From Bacteroidales bacterium UBA5235 (GTDB lineage: Bacteria; Bacteroidota; Bacteroidia; Bacteroidales; VadinHA17), in the NCBI GenBank assembly GCA_002409145.1, contig DHUL01000028.1, forward strand, positions 1-54,431: DNA of 54,431 nt. The letters are read 5' to 3'. The position numbers and the translations under genes are program-made. The notes under the pieces were generated by a model. That model had not been told where the DNA came from. It worked only from the letters and a program-made list of their open reading frames with translations, and searched no databases. Positions 1 to 8,429 of the stretch are shown here, in pieces. Position 1 is the stretch's first letter; the number at the start of each line of letters is the position of its first letter.

Positions 1-493
1 ATTTTTTTTTGTAGTATCGTCCGGAATTATTTAGCTGAAGTGAAGAAAAGAAAAAGGCAGTTCCTCCCCCCACGTACATTTTTATAATAGATGGTAAAGA
101 TGAAAAAATTGTCCGACTAGCGTACGTGCTGTAACTGCCGTGATCCAAAAATAGAAAAAACTCATGCATCTGCATAATGACAGACATAATTTTTCTAAAA
201 TTTTTTATAACCTGATCTGTGACTCCCCGCAAAATTTGAGGAATTTTGTCTGTCAATGCCTTTCACACGTTGACCATCTGATTGGCTATGTTAGTCAAAA
301 CCAGCATATTGCTGTATTGCCATGTCCTGTTTATTTTGTTACTTTATACTTCCGAAGGTCCTTTTTAATTTTGAAAGGCAGCCCTCACAACTTCAGAAAA
401 CTCTCCGGAGAGGAGAGCAGGAAAGTGAGGGCTGCTGTCATAAATGGCAACAGGAATAATAAAATCATCATATAAACAGGCTGACAGAATGCC
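1..493. other. Intergenic stretch without a recognisable gene
   Basis: I see no credible coding region here. Open frames in this AT-rich stretch have no family features. The only clear structure is the inverted repeat at 378-435, listed separately. The left edge may hold the 5' or 3' flank of a gene outside the window. Confidence 0.5.
378..435. repeat. Long inverted repeat with nested palindrome
   Basis: The 11-base arm GCAGCCCTCAC (378-388) is perfectly complementary to GTGAGGGCTGC (425-435). The loop contains a perfect 12-base palindrome, CTCTCCGGAGAG (401-412). The result would be a two-stem RNA or cruciform on either strand. It lies downstream of the terminator of the leftward lipoprotein gene. 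It could be a second terminator, the terminator of a gene outside the window, or part of a small RNA; the sequence alone does not decide. Confidence 0.5.
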
Positions 494-528
494 GAAAAAA
501 AAAGGCCGGCTATGGCAGCCGACCTTTT
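494..528 (-). terminator. Rho-independent terminator of the 554-1510 gene
   Basis: Read on the minus strand, GGTCGGCT pairs with AGCCGGCC across a 5-base loop and runs into nine T residues. It begins about 25 bases after the stop codon of the leftward lipoprotein gene. Confidence 0.8.
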
Positions 529-553
529 CCGGACAGGAATTTATTTGTTATTC

Positions 554-1510
554 CTACAATGTAATCTCGCTGAGGTTGATTCTGAAAACTCTCTGGTCAG
601 CAAAACTTCCTGTAACTGACCATGGGAATGCCTTGTAATCCAGGCCTTCATAACCGGCAAGCGAGCCAACATAGAGATATGTATCATCGAACACATAATT
701 GAACTCCTCATCAATTTCGATGACAATTTCAAGGATATGTTCATTTTCTTCCCAGTAATCGGATGCCTTTATGGTACCTACAGGTCCCTCAATTGCTCCG
801 AGTGTCGCCTTGACAAGGTCAAACTCGTTATTACCATTGAAATCATAATAATTGTATCCCATGTGGAGTCCGTATTCCGTACTGACACCCAGTCCGCCAC
901 TTACAGCCCAGCCGACTCTTTTATATGAGACTTGTTCTCCTTCAACCGGTACAGCCAGGTAGGTTTTGAGCGCAATCACAATCGGGTTGGCTTTAACCAG
1001 GCAGAAAGTCAGGTTACTAAGACCAGCGGGCTTACCAGACTTGTTCAGAGGTGCTGAGAGACCTTCATCGCCCATGCTGCCACCGGGATAAAAATATACA
1101 TTGGCAGAGTTGCCACCCTTGACAATAACCGCACCAACAATGTATTCGATGCCATCGATCATGATCGGAGTGTCCATGCCAAATTTTACATAAACGCCAT
1201 CCTTTACCTCAACCATAAGGCTTTCAGGGAATTCACCGTCGAACACTCCGTCGGAAAAGTCAATTTTGTCACCGCAGAGGAAATATCCATCCTCAAGTTC
1301 AAATGCTGCTGCCACCTCAGCGCAGGTAACGTTACCTCCATTATTTGCACCATCCAAAACCACAGGCACTATACCTGCATCTGAAGGCGGGAGTGTAGCT
1401 TCAGAACCGGTATCTCCCTTTTTCAGGATAATTTCGTCGTTATCCTGCTGGCAGGAACCCAGCGCAGCAATCATTAAGAAAGCCGCTAATACATACATCA
1501 TTTTTTTCAT
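554..1510 (-). CDS. Hypothetical lipoprotein
   Basis: This 318-aa protein begins with a lipoprotein signal peptide (hydrophobic residues 4-18, lipobox ending ALGSC with Cys about 20), so it should be anchored in the periplasm or outer membrane. The mature part is acidic and rich in Gly, Val and Tyr. It includes two Cys in the 100-residue N-terminal region and a stretch resembling calcium-binding loops (YNYYDFNGNNEFD, about residue 220-232). I do not recognise a family. It is followed by its own terminator and preceded by another leftward gene 63 bases upstream, so it is probably the last gene of its transcript or monocistronic. No TAnnTTTG promoter element is visible in the 63-base gap. Function unknown. 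Confidence 0.75.
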   Translation of the reverse strand: MKKMMYVLAAFLMIAALGSCQQDNDEIILKKGDTGSEATLPPSDAGIVPVVLDGANNGGNVTCAEVAAAFELEDGYFLCGDKIDFSDGVFDGEFPESLMVEVKDGVYVKFGMDTPIMIDGIEYIVGAVIVKGGNSANVYFYPGGSMGDEGLSAPLNKSGKPAGLSNLTFCLVKANPIVIALKTYLAVPVEGEQVSYKRVGWAVSGGLGVSTEYGLHMGYNYYDFNGNNEFDLVKATLGAIEGPVGTIKASDYWEENEHILEIVIEIDEEFNYVFDDTYLYVGSLAGYEGLDYKAFPWSVTGSFADQRVFRINLSEITL

Positions 1511-1573
1511 TTCAGCCTTTTTTAAATTAATTGATCAATAATCTTTACCATATGAATTATCCTTATATCCTTA

Positions 1574-2215
1574 TCATGCTATCAGCCCTATCCTGGCAGA
1601 TCTCCTCCTTGCATGGAAATAGGTCAGACCATTTTTTTCAGTCATAGTAATCAGCTGCAGATTGCTTTCTTCCAGGAGCATGGAGACAGTTCTTACTGTA
1701 AGATACCTGTTGGTCTTCATGTCAATGAAGCTGTACATCCTGTTTATAAAAGGTATCCTTGATTCTATACCATTCTCATAAGCCTCAGCCTTATGCGACA
1801 AACTTTTGGGCAGATTGCCGTATTTGTCGGAAAATCCGTTCTGCGACTTGTTGTCGGTAAAGCATCCCACAAAAGTGCTGTCTTCAGGAAGCAGTTCTGA
1901 CAGTCTGCGGAGAAAATCCCTTATTTCCCTTACATAATTGAGCGGCTTAAGATTCACGATAGTCTTCACACCCTTCATATCATCAGCATCATAGAAATAA
2001 TGCCTTGTCGATGGGATTACAAGTATTGAAGCCTCGTTTATCAATCCCATCCCGTCAAGATAGCTGATGAGGTCCTGGCGCACATCTGCAGTGAGTTCGG
2101 CAAACAGATGGTTTAGCCTTGAAAAAACCGGCGACGCACTGAGGCCGGGAATCATACCTAACGCCTGGTCTGCAGTCACATTTTTGTTGTTCATTACGGT
2201 TTGATTTTCCATCAC
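1574..2215 (-). CDS. Hypothetical cytoplasmic protein, 213 aa
   Basis: This protein has no signal peptide or membrane segment. Features visible are an N-terminal helical part (residues 15-60), a segment with strand-like ILVIPSTRHYFYDADD (about 62-77), and a C-terminal helix-rich part ending in an Arg-rich tail (HARRRSARIGL). The middle (LKPLNYVREIRDFLRRLSELLPEDSTFVGCF, described by its ends only: from about 88 to 118) superficially recalls the end of a Rossmann-like methyltransferase fold, but no SAM-binding glycine motif is present, so I do not assign it. It lies 27 bases downstream of a 44-aa gene on the same strand, and both would be read from the strong promoter at 2400-2430. Function unknown. 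Confidence 0.7.
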   Translation of the reverse strand: MMENQTVMNNKNVTADQALGMIPGLSASPVFSRLNHLFAELTADVRQDLISYLDGMGLINEASILVIPSTRHYFYDADDMKGVKTIVNLKPLNYVREIRDFLRRLSELLPEDSTFVGCFTDNKSQNGFSDKYGNLPKSLSHKAEAYENGIESRIPFINRMYSFIDMKTNRYLTVRTVSMLLEESNLQLITMTEKNGLTYFHARRRSARIGLIA

Positions 2216-2242
2216 TTCGGTTTTATTCTGTTATCTAAATTT

Positions 2243-2377
2243 CTAAATCAGGAAATACCTGTAGTCATAAACAATACCTTTATCTCTGAGCCACCAGCGC
2301 AATGCTCTGGCTATCTTCCGGCGCCTTATGAGTACCATTCCGGTCTCGGGCGATGTAATCTGAAACAGAATCTTCAT
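2243..2377 (-). CDS. Small basic protein, 44 aa
   Basis: An ATG-initiated frame of 44 codons begins MKILFQITSPETG and continues with a strongly basic, Trp-containing helix (about residues 18-32: RRRKIARALRWWLRD) and an aromatic tail ending YRYFLI. No homologue is recognised. Its start lies about 16 bases after the predicted transcription start of a near-consensus Bacteroidota promoter at 2400-2430, and its stop is 27 bases before the 213-aa gene, so the two form a likely operon. The charge distribution, amphipathic composition and promoter placement are what support it as a real gene. It could be a nucleic-acid-binding or regulatory peptide, but that is a guess. Confidence 0.6.
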   Translation of the reverse strand: MKILFQITSPETGMVLIRRRKIARALRWWLRDKGIVYDYRYFLI

Positions 2378-2399
2378 TTTATTGGTCCTTTTGTCATGA

Positions 2400-2430
2400 C
2401 AAATTTATGGTACACATAAAGGCAATGCAA
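2400..2430 (-). promoter_or_regulatory. Promoter for the 44-aa / 213-aa gene pair
   Basis: On the minus strand TTG (2430-2428), a 20-base spacer and TAAATTTG (2407-2400) match the Bacteroidota sigma-ABfr consensus TTG-N19-21-TAnnTTTG. The predicted transcript starts near 2393, leaving about 16 bases before the ATG at 2377. Confidence 0.65.
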
Positions 2431-2899
2431 GTCGCTCACGCCCATATAATGGATATTTGCGATACTATTAAAAATCCTTAATCAAGATTTACCGGACATC
2501 CATGCAGCCAGGAGGGCTGTTTATACCAATGAATCAGACATTCGTCAAAACCGGGCAACTTTTTACAAAAGGTTACGGCGAAAATTGAAAATAAAGGGAT
2601 TAAGTCTTGCCAAACATCTCTTTTCGTGGACTTTAGAGGTGAAGAAAGACGATAGACTATAATTATCTAAATTTTGACAAACTGATGATTTAAAAAGACT
2701 AAAAACCTGGTAGAGGAGGCCTTTTCGGCTATGGAGTGAGAAAAAAAGGAAGCGAAGGCGTCATTTCGCAGCGAATCACAATGGTTATGTATTATAACCA
2801 GGTATGCAAATGATTTACAATACTAATGCATATGGCAGAAATATTCCGGATGACAAATTTGGATTAAAGACTGCAACAGCAGGTAAACTTAGAGTCAAT
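2431..2899. other. Intergenic stretch without a recognisable gene
   Basis: About 470 bases with no supported coding region. A perfect inverted repeat TGGTTAT-N5-ATAACCA lies at 2782-2800. A 42-codon plus-strand frame (2810-2938) overlaps the 52-aa minus-strand gene and is less convincing. Confidence 0.45.
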
Positions 2900-3058
2900 T
2901 TACAGTCTTCTGTTTTTAAGATTAGCAAGGTAGCGTGACTTGGCCTCGACGGCATCAACACCAGGGGCAATGTAAATTTTTGTCCTGTGGTCAATGACAA
3001 CCTCTTTCATCTTAGAAAGGTCAGGGGAGGTGTGAACTACTGTTTTCTTTTCGATCAT
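2900..3058 (-). CDS. Small protein downstream of cspA, 52 aa
   Basis: An ATG frame of 52 codons reads as a natural-looking protein: it opens MIEKKTVVHT, has a strand-rich centre VVIDHRTKIYIAPG (about residues 20-33), and ends in a basic helix KSRYLANLKNRR. No cysteine, signal or membrane segment is present. I do not recognise a named family. It lies 72 bases downstream of the cold-shock gene, with a terminator hairpin (3076-3110) between them and no room for a full promoter after that hairpin, so expression would rest on read-through of the cspA transcript. A longer 61-aa frame on the same strand (2815-3000) is out of frame with it and has a far less natural composition. Confidence 0.6.
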   Translation of the reverse strand: MIEKKTVVHTSPDLSKMKEVVIDHRTKIYIAPGVDAVEAKSRYLANLKNRRL

Positions 3059-3075
3059 TTTCTTATTTAATTGCT

Positions 3076-3110
3076 AAAAAGGCCCCGCCGTCACCGTCGG
3101 GACCTTTTTT
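3076..3110 (-). terminator. Terminator hairpin after cspA
   Basis: GGTCCCGACGG and CCGCCGGGGCC-type arms (3081-3104) form a GC-rich stem flanked by A5 on one side and T6 on the other, so it can act on either strand. It follows the cspA stop by about 20 bases and precedes the 52-aa gene. Confidence 0.75.
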
Positions 3111-3130
3111 ATTAAATGACTGTAACAAAA

Positions 3131-3322
3131 CTATACTCGTTTGACATTTACTGCATTTAATCCTTTTTTGCCCTGCTCCAGGTCAAATGTCACAACATCG
3201 TTCTCTTTTATATTGTCCTTCAGTCCCGATGAATGCACAAAATACTCTTTTGGTGAATTTTCCTCTTTGATGAATCCGAATCCCTTGAATTCATTGTAGA
3301 ATTTTACTGTTCCTTTACTCAT
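3131..3322 (-). CDS. cspA: Cold-shock domain protein (CspA family)
   Basis: This 63-aa protein is a single cold-shock domain (OB-fold) that binds single-stranded RNA or DNA and acts as an RNA chaperone in the cytoplasm. The RNP1 motif KGFGFIKEE (about residues 13-21) and RNP2 motif YFVHSSG (about 27-33) are both intact, and the length equals that of typical Bacteroidota Csp proteins. It is transcribed leftward, ends at a strong hairpin, and may co-transcribe the 52-aa gene at low level. The 200-base upstream gap is shared with the divergent glycoside hydrolase gene; no clear TAnnTTTG element was found for cspA (the closest is TATATTTC near 3345-3352). Confidence 0.95.
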   Translation of the reverse strand: MSKGTVKFYNEFKGFGFIKEENSPKEYFVHSSGLKDNIKENDVVTFDLEQGKKGLNAVNVKRV

Positions 3323-3482
3323 TATTCAATATTATTTGTATTCCGAAATATACGGTTTATTATCCGTTTATTCTATTTATTTTCAACAAATTAAATCATA
3401 GCTTTAGACAGACCGCTAAATCCGGTATCGGGGCATCAGAATGGACCACCTGTTTTTGCATTCATGTTTTCTCCTCTTTGCT

Positions 3483-3490
3483 TAAATTTG
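3483..3490 (+). promoter_or_regulatory. -7 element of the glycoside hydrolase gene
   Basis: TAAATTTG matches the Bacteroidota -7 consensus TAnnTTTG. The predicted start of transcription is near 3497, 29 bases before the ATG at 3526. A -33 TTG at the ideal distance is not obvious. Confidence 0.4.
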
Positions 3491-3525
3491 AAAACAGCAA
3501 ATAATCAGACTTAAATACTTCACCA

Positions 3526-6201
3526 ATGAAGCCCACCCGGTCAAGAATCCTTGTAATAATCTGTTTGACAGTACTTTTATCGTGCCACACGAATGACTCT
3601 CCAATTTATAAATCAGATTGGTATACGGTTTACCCTGACCGCGTTGTTCAGGGTGAGTTTACCTCCAGGGCGATCAGCGCCAGTGAGATGAACTCCGGTT
3701 ACAAGAGCCCCGGGGCAGACATCGATCCTGTGATCGAATTCAAGTTCAGCATCAACGGTCGCGACAACGAACTGGCATTCGGGGTGAACCACCAGGCCAA
3801 TATCTATCCTGTGAACGGGGAGCAAACGGTGCTTGATATAAAATTCGGGCAGAGGACCACCCCCGATACGCTCAGCGACGACTCACAACCCCTGCCTGCG
3901 AACACAAAAGTCAGGTTCAGGGTCGACTTCAGCCAGGTGCTTGACTCATTCACGAAAAAGGGATACTATGATGATATTCTTGGAAACCGCATTTTCAGGG
4001 ATGATTTCAAGGGACTATACATTGCGGGCAACACTTACCCGCTTAACTGGGACTTCGAAAATATTCCGGGTAATCCGGAATTGAAGCTTGAGGACCCTGA
4101 CGGTGACGGAATCTTCGAGAAAGAACTGACATTCAACGTCTTTGATCCTTCAGCACATACATCATCCTCATGGAAGCTGACCAATGACATATCCTCCCAC
4201 CCTGAGTTCAGAAGCTCCTCCCTCCTGCTCGATGCACTTTATAAAATGGCTCTTGATGAGATGGTGATGCTCATGGAGGATGACGGAACATTTCGCACCG
4301 GCAAAGAGTGGGCGGGAGTCTGGACCCGCGATGTAAGCTATGCCACCCTTCTATCCCTGGCCTGGCTCGACCCGGAAAGATGCATGAACAGTCTCATGCG
4401 CAAGGTGTCTGACAACAGGATAATACAGGATACCGGTACCGGTGGAGCATGGCCGGTTTCTTCCGACAGGGTGGTATGGGCGCTGGCTGCATGGGAAATA
4501 TATAAGTATACCGGCGACAAAGAGTGGCTTCTGAATGCCTTCGGGATTATCACAACCACCATGGAAGCTGACAGTATGACACTCCCGGACCCTGAAACAG
4601 GATTGATTCGCGGTGAGTCTTCCTTCCTTGACTGGAGGAAACAAACATACCCTCTGTGGATGGAACCTGCAGACATTTATGGCTCCTTCAGCCTGGGCAC
4701 CAACGTTGCCTATTGCCAGGCATTCAGGATTGCAGGGATGATGGCACAGGAGCTTGGCAGAGAAGACCGTTGGAGCTCAAGGGCCGAAGAACTCCGTGAA
4801 AAAATCAACAGTCACCTCTGGTTGGATGATAAGGGCTATTATGGCCAGTACCTTTATGGAAGGCACTTCAGGACATTATCACCGCGGGCGGAAGCCCTTG
4901 GCGAATCATTTGCGGTATTATTCGGTATCGCAGATGAGGAGCGGAGGCTCAGGGTACTTCAGAATACCCCCATCACCCCTTACGGAATAACATGCATCTA
5001 TCCGCAGATACCGGGAATCCCTCCATATCACAACAACGGGATATGGCCTTTTGTACAGGCTTTCTGGACCATGGCCAATGCACAGGAGGGCCAGGTTCAA
5101 GCCGTTGAGGCCGGACTTGCGTCGATAATCCGTCCTGCAGCACTTTTCCTTACCAATAAGGAGAACTTCGTAGCCGAAAACGGAGATTTTGAGGGGACTG
5201 AGACGAACTCCGACAGGCAATTGTGGAGCGTTGCAGCTATGCTGGCAATGCACCATCGTGTGATCATGGGTATTAGCTTTGATTCCGACAGGATGAAATT
5301 CAATCCGGTGATACCGGAAAACTTCAGGGACACATACTCACTATCCGGCCTGAAATACCGCAACGGAACCTACAACATTACTGTCAGTGGCAGGGGCGAC
5401 GGAATCACATCATTTAAAACAGACGGGAAGGAATCGGCAGATAATTACATCCCGGCAACAACTACAGGCAGCCATAATATTGAGATAGTCATGAACGGCA
5501 GGAGCACCGGGAACAGGCATAAGGCTGTCGGCAACCTGGCCGCACCGGAGACACCGGTTCTTTCAATGACAGGAACAGGTCTTCTGTGGAGCCCGGTGGT
5601 CGAGGCAACCGGCTACAAGGTTTTCAAAAACGGCAATATGATTACTTCGACTGCAGAGACAGAATTTATTCCCGGGAGCCTGGATAAATCAGCTGAATAT
5701 CAGGTGTTGGCTTTCGGCAGCAACTCCACAGAGTCCTTTCTGAGCAACCCTGTCACCGTCTCTCCGGAAGAAAGCAGCACCGTGACTGCTGAAGCAGAGA
5801 ACTTTAATATCCGGGGTGAAGACCATTACCCGGGATTTACCGGCAGCGGATATGTGAGATTCACTCTGGCTGAGGACCGGGAACTCAGAATCAGTGTCAC
5901 CAGCAATAAAGGAAGATATGCGCTCCGGATGCGCTACGCCAATGGGACCGGCCCTGTCAATACCGACAACAACTGCGCCATCCGGTCCCTGTATCTCAAT
6001 GGCAAATATGTCGCAGCACTGGTCTTTCCTCAGCGCGGTAAGGACGAATGGTCTGACTGGGGTTACACATACCCGGAGTGGATCGAGCTGAAGGAGGGGG
6101 AAAACATCCTGACCATCAGGTACGAAGACTTCAACAGGAACATGGACGGGGAGATCAATGAATTCCTCCTCGACAAGATAACTCTTGAGAAGTTCAACTG
6201 A
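3526..6201 (+). CDS. Six-hairpin glycoside hydrolase lipoprotein with FN3 and CBM domains
   Basis: This 891-aa protein has a lipoprotein signal (lipobox LLSC, Cys about 20). Residues 25-215 form a beta-rich N-terminal domain with a calcium-like loop DPDGDGIFE. Residues about 225-640 look like an (alpha/alpha)6 barrel of the GH63/GH37/GH78-like kind: KEWAGVWTRDVSYA, GGAWPVSSDRVVWALAAWE, SFLDWRKQTYPLWM and NNGIWPFVQAFW carry the aromatic and acidic residues usual in such active sites. Residues about 680-760 resemble a fibronectin type III domain and about 765-891 a CBM6/CBM35-like module. The fold suggests an inverting exo-glycosidase of the cell envelope; substrate and exact family cannot be set from sequence alone. 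It stands alone between divergent cspA and a convergent epimerase gene 21 bases away. Confidence 0.8.
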   Translation: MKPTRSRILVIICLTVLLSCHTNDSPIYKSDWYTVYPDRVVQGEFTSRAISASEMNSGYKSPGADIDPVIEFKFSINGRDNELAFGVNHQANIYPVNGEQTVLDIKFGQRTTPDTLSDDSQPLPANTKVRFRVDFSQVLDSFTKKGYYDDILGNRIFRDDFKGLYIAGNTYPLNWDFENIPGNPELKLEDPDGDGIFEKELTFNVFDPSAHTSSSWKLTNDISSHPEFRSSSLLLDALYKMALDEMVMLMEDDGTFRTGKEWAGVWTRDVSYATLLSLAWLDPERCMNSLMRKVSDNRIIQDTGTGGAWPVSSDRVVWALAAWEIYKYTGDKEWLLNAFGIITTTMEADSMTLPDPETGLIRGESSFLDWRKQTYPLWMEPADIYGSFSLGTNVAYCQAFRIAGMMAQELGREDRWSSRAEELREKINSHLWLDDKGYYGQYLYGRHFRTLSPRAEALGESFAVLFGIADEERRLRVLQNTPITPYGITCIYPQIPGIPPYHNNGIWPFVQAFWTMANAQEGQVQAVEAGLASIIRPAALFLTNKENFVAENGDFEGTETNSDRQLWSVAAMLAMHHRVIMGISFDSDRMKFNPVIPENFRDTYSLSGLKYRNGTYNITVSGRGDGITSFKTDGKESADNYIPATTTGSHNIEIVMNGRSTGNRHKAVGNLAAPETPVLSMTGTGLLWSPVVEATGYKVFKNGNMITSTAETEFIPGSLDKSAEYQVLAFGSNSTESFLSNPVTVSPEESSTVTAEAENFNIRGEDHYPGFTGSGYVRFTLAEDRELRISVTSNKGRYALRMRYANGTGPVNTDNNCAIRSLYLNGKYVAALVFPQRGKDEWSDWGYTYPEWIELKEGENILTIRYEDFNRNMDGEINEFLLDKITLEKFN

Positions 6202-6222
6202 CAGGCAATGGCGTGCCGGCAG

Positions 6223-7296
6223 CTATTTTCTTGTGCACCCGATCCCCGGAAGGTCAGGTGAAAGAGTATAGTATGGCGCTTTGTAATCGGGTCCACCTGC
6301 AAAGGGCTCCTTTTCAGGTTCGCTGTGTGGATCGAGATCAACATGGCTGAAACAGCCCATACCGGCAACCATGTGCACAGCGCAGCCAAGGGCCAGCTTC
6401 GATTCCAGCATGCACCCGATCATCAGCTTTATGTTTGCGCTACGTGCGATGGCAGCAATGTCCATCGCTTCAATGATGCCGGACTTCATGAGCTTTATAT
6501 TAATATAGTCTGCACATCCTGTGCGCACAACATTGATTGCGTCTGCACTGGTGAATACCGACTCGTCTGCGGCAACAGGTATTGAAGTATGGTCTTTCAC
6601 AAACCTCATCCCGGCCAGGTCATATTTTGAAACGGGTTGCTCGAACAGGATGGGCCTTATGCCATTCTTTGTCATCTCCTCTATGAAGTGAACCGCTTCA
6701 CAGGGCGAATAGCCCTGATTGGCATCAATTGTGATGCCACATCCCGGAGCCCCGTCCTTTATTGCCAGCAGGCGGTCAATATCATCAGTCACCTTCTTTC
6801 CCACCTTCGTCTTCAGTACTGTATAACCCTCCTTCGCCAGTTTGGTGGCATTCTTTTTTGCCACATCAGGAGGTACTATATCTATAGTGTAGTCGGTCTC
6901 AGCCTTGTTCCCGGCTCCGCCGAAGAACTGGAAGAGTGGTATCCCAAGCACCTTTGCCCAGGCATCTATTAACGCCATCTCAATCGCACAGCGGGCCGTC
7001 ACCTGCGGCTGGAAGACTCCCCGAAGGGTGGCGGCTATCGACCTGTATGAAGAGATATCCTTACCCTTGATGAAGTCGACGCAACTGTTGAGTGTGGCAA
7101 GAGCAGTTGCCTGGTTCTCACCATTGATCGGCTCAAGCGGAGCAGCTTCACCGTACCCCTCAATACCGTTATCCAGCACCACCGTAACAAGTGCATTTTC
7201 AATGCTGTACTTTGTGCCTATAGATATTCTGAACGGCTCATCGAGGTCAAGATTGAGCGGTTCAATTACTACCTTCTTAATCTTAATTGCTTTCAT
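6223..7296 (-). CDS. Dipeptide (L-Ala-D/L-Glu type) epimerase, enolase superfamily
   Basis: This 357-aa enzyme belongs to the muconate-lactonising subgroup of the enolase superfamily. The catalytic Lys pair lies in LKTKVGK (K162, K164) and the second base in INIKLMKSG (K268). Metal ligands are D191 (DANQGYS), E219 (FEQPV) and D244 (AADES). The C-terminal VDLDPH segment is the D-x-D motif typical of dipeptide epimerases, which would convert L-Ala-D-Glu from peptidoglycan to L-Ala-L-Glu in the cytoplasm. Specificity is inferred from these motifs; related enzymes act on other dipeptides. Its start overlaps the end of the upstream PLP-enzyme gene by 14 bases, so translation is coupled. Confidence 0.85.
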   Translation of the reverse strand: MKAIKIKKVVIEPLNLDLDEPFRISIGTKYSIENALVTVVLDNGIEGYGEAAPLEPINGENQATALATLNSCVDFIKGKDISSYRSIAATLRGVFQPQVTARCAIEMALIDAWAKVLGIPLFQFFGGAGNKAETDYTIDIVPPDVAKKNATKLAKEGYTVLKTKVGKKVTDDIDRLLAIKDGAPGCGITIDANQGYSPCEAVHFIEEMTKNGIRPILFEQPVSKYDLAGMRFVKDHTSIPVAADESVFTSADAINVVRTGCADYINIKLMKSGIIEAMDIAAIARSANIKLMIGCMLESKLALGCAVHMVAGMGCFSHVDLDPHSEPEKEPFAGGPDYKAPYYTLSPDLPGIGCTRK

Positions 7297-8389
7297 TTTT
7301 ATCCTTCCATTGTTTCAATAAACCGAGTAACTGGCTAATCTGATCCTCTGTATGAGTGACCGATACAGCAATCCTTACCAGGTACAGTTGCTGCCTGGCC
7401 GGATAATTAACTGAAGGGGCTATCACCCCGTTGTCCTCAAGGAATCCGGACAGTCCCCCGGCCTTTTCAGCGGTATCGAAGAGGAGAGGTACAATTGGAG
7501 TCCTGAACCGGGTTGTACGGAAACCCATGGCAGTTACCGCCTCCCTGATCGACCACGCCTTGTCAAGCAGTTCCTGGCGCAGGCCGGGATTTTCCCTGAT
7601 CAGTGAAAGCGAAGCTATCCCTGCAGCAGCAATCGGCGGAGGAAGGGCAGTAGATGCCTGGTATGTTGCCGACTTCTCCCGGATAAGTCCGGTGAACAGA
7701 CAGCTGCCCGCTATGAACCCGCCGTAACCGCCAATCGCCTTACTCATCGTTTCTGTCTGGAATATTTTCCCGTCACCGGGAAGGCCAAAATATTCCGGGG
7801 TCCCCTTGCCTGTGGCACCGATGACGCCAGTGGCATGCGCATCATCGACAACCAGGATGGCACCGTGCTTCCTGACAACCTCATAAATCTGGTTCAGTGG
7901 AGCTATCTCGCCCGTGAGGGCAAAAATACCATCGGTGATTACCAGCGGACTCGATCCACGGTTATAATCCAGGAGGTAATCGAGATGGCCGGCGTCGCAA
8001 TGGTCGTAATACATCACCTTGACAACATCGGCCGGGATGGCAGCAATAATGCTGGCATGGGCCGACTGGTCGATGAAGATCGTTGAATAGCTCCCCTTCA
8101 GGATCTCAAGCAGGATGCTGTTGCCCTGGTAACCGGATGCAAAGACAACAGCATCTTCCTTCCCCTTAAAGGCAGCCAGCGCACCCTCAAGTTCGAGATG
8201 AAGATCGGCTGTTCCTGTGGTATGCCGCGATGCGGCGAAATTGACACCATATTTCTCCACGGCACAGATAACGGCTTTCTTTATCTCAGGATGACCTGCC
8301 AGCCCCAGGTAGTTGTTTCCCGCGAAGTAGGAATACTTTCTGCCATTGCTGTAAACGTAATTCCCGACTTCGCCGCTCAATAGAATCAT
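7283..8389 (-). CDS. Alpha-oxoamine synthase family PLP enzyme (BioF/Kbl-like)
   Basis: This 368-aa protein is a fold-type I PLP enzyme that condenses an amino acid with an acyl-CoA. The Schiff-base Lys is K217 in TETMSKAIGGYGG, with VDDAHATGVIG (about 181-191) supplying the cofactor-binding Asp and His. HTTGT (about 56-60) is a substrate-side motif shared with BioF, Kbl and serine palmitoyltransferase. The protein is slightly shorter at the N terminus than typical BioF (about 385 aa). Specificity cannot be read off: 8-amino-7-oxononanoate synthase and glycine C-acetyltransferase are both possible, but no biotin gene is nearby. The downstream overlapping dipeptide epimerase suggests a link to amino acids freed from cell wall, which is inference. 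Confidence 0.8.
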   Translation of the reverse strand: MILLSGEVGNYVYSNGRKYSYFAGNNYLGLAGHPEIKKAVICAVEKYGVNFAASRHTTGTADLHLELEGALAAFKGKEDAVVFASGYQGNSILLEILKGSYSTIFIDQSAHASIIAAIPADVVKVMYYDHCDAGHLDYLLDYNRGSSPLVITDGIFALTGEIAPLNQIYEVVRKHGAILVVDDAHATGVIGATGKGTPEYFGLPGDGKIFQTETMSKAIGGYGGFIAGSCLFTGLIREKSATYQASTALPPPIAAAGIASLSLIRENPGLRQELLDKAWSIREAVTAMGFRTTRFRTPIVPLLFDTAEKAGGLSGFLEDNGVIAPSVNYPARQQLYLVRIAVSVTHTEDQISQLLGLLKQWKDKNESN

Positions 8390-8421
8390 GTTCCCTGCTT
8401 ATCTGATATTATTGACTGTAT

Positions 8422-8429
8422 CAAAATTA
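8422..8429 (-). promoter_or_regulatory. -7 element of the PLP enzyme / epimerase operon
   Basis: Minus-strand TAATTTTG fits TAnnTTTG. The predicted start near 8415 gives a 26-base leader to the ATG at 8389. The -33 region is weak. Confidence 0.4.

Noticed and set aside
164..475. 103-codon plus-strand frame
   Set aside because: Low-complexity composition, no family features, and it runs through the inverted repeat at 378-435.
2810..2938. 42-codon plus-strand frame overlapping the 52-aa gene
   Set aside because: Less natural composition than the minus-strand frame and no promoter; kept only as an alternative reading.
2815..3000. 61-codon minus-strand frame
   Set aside because: Out of frame with the better-supported 52-aa gene and with atypical composition.
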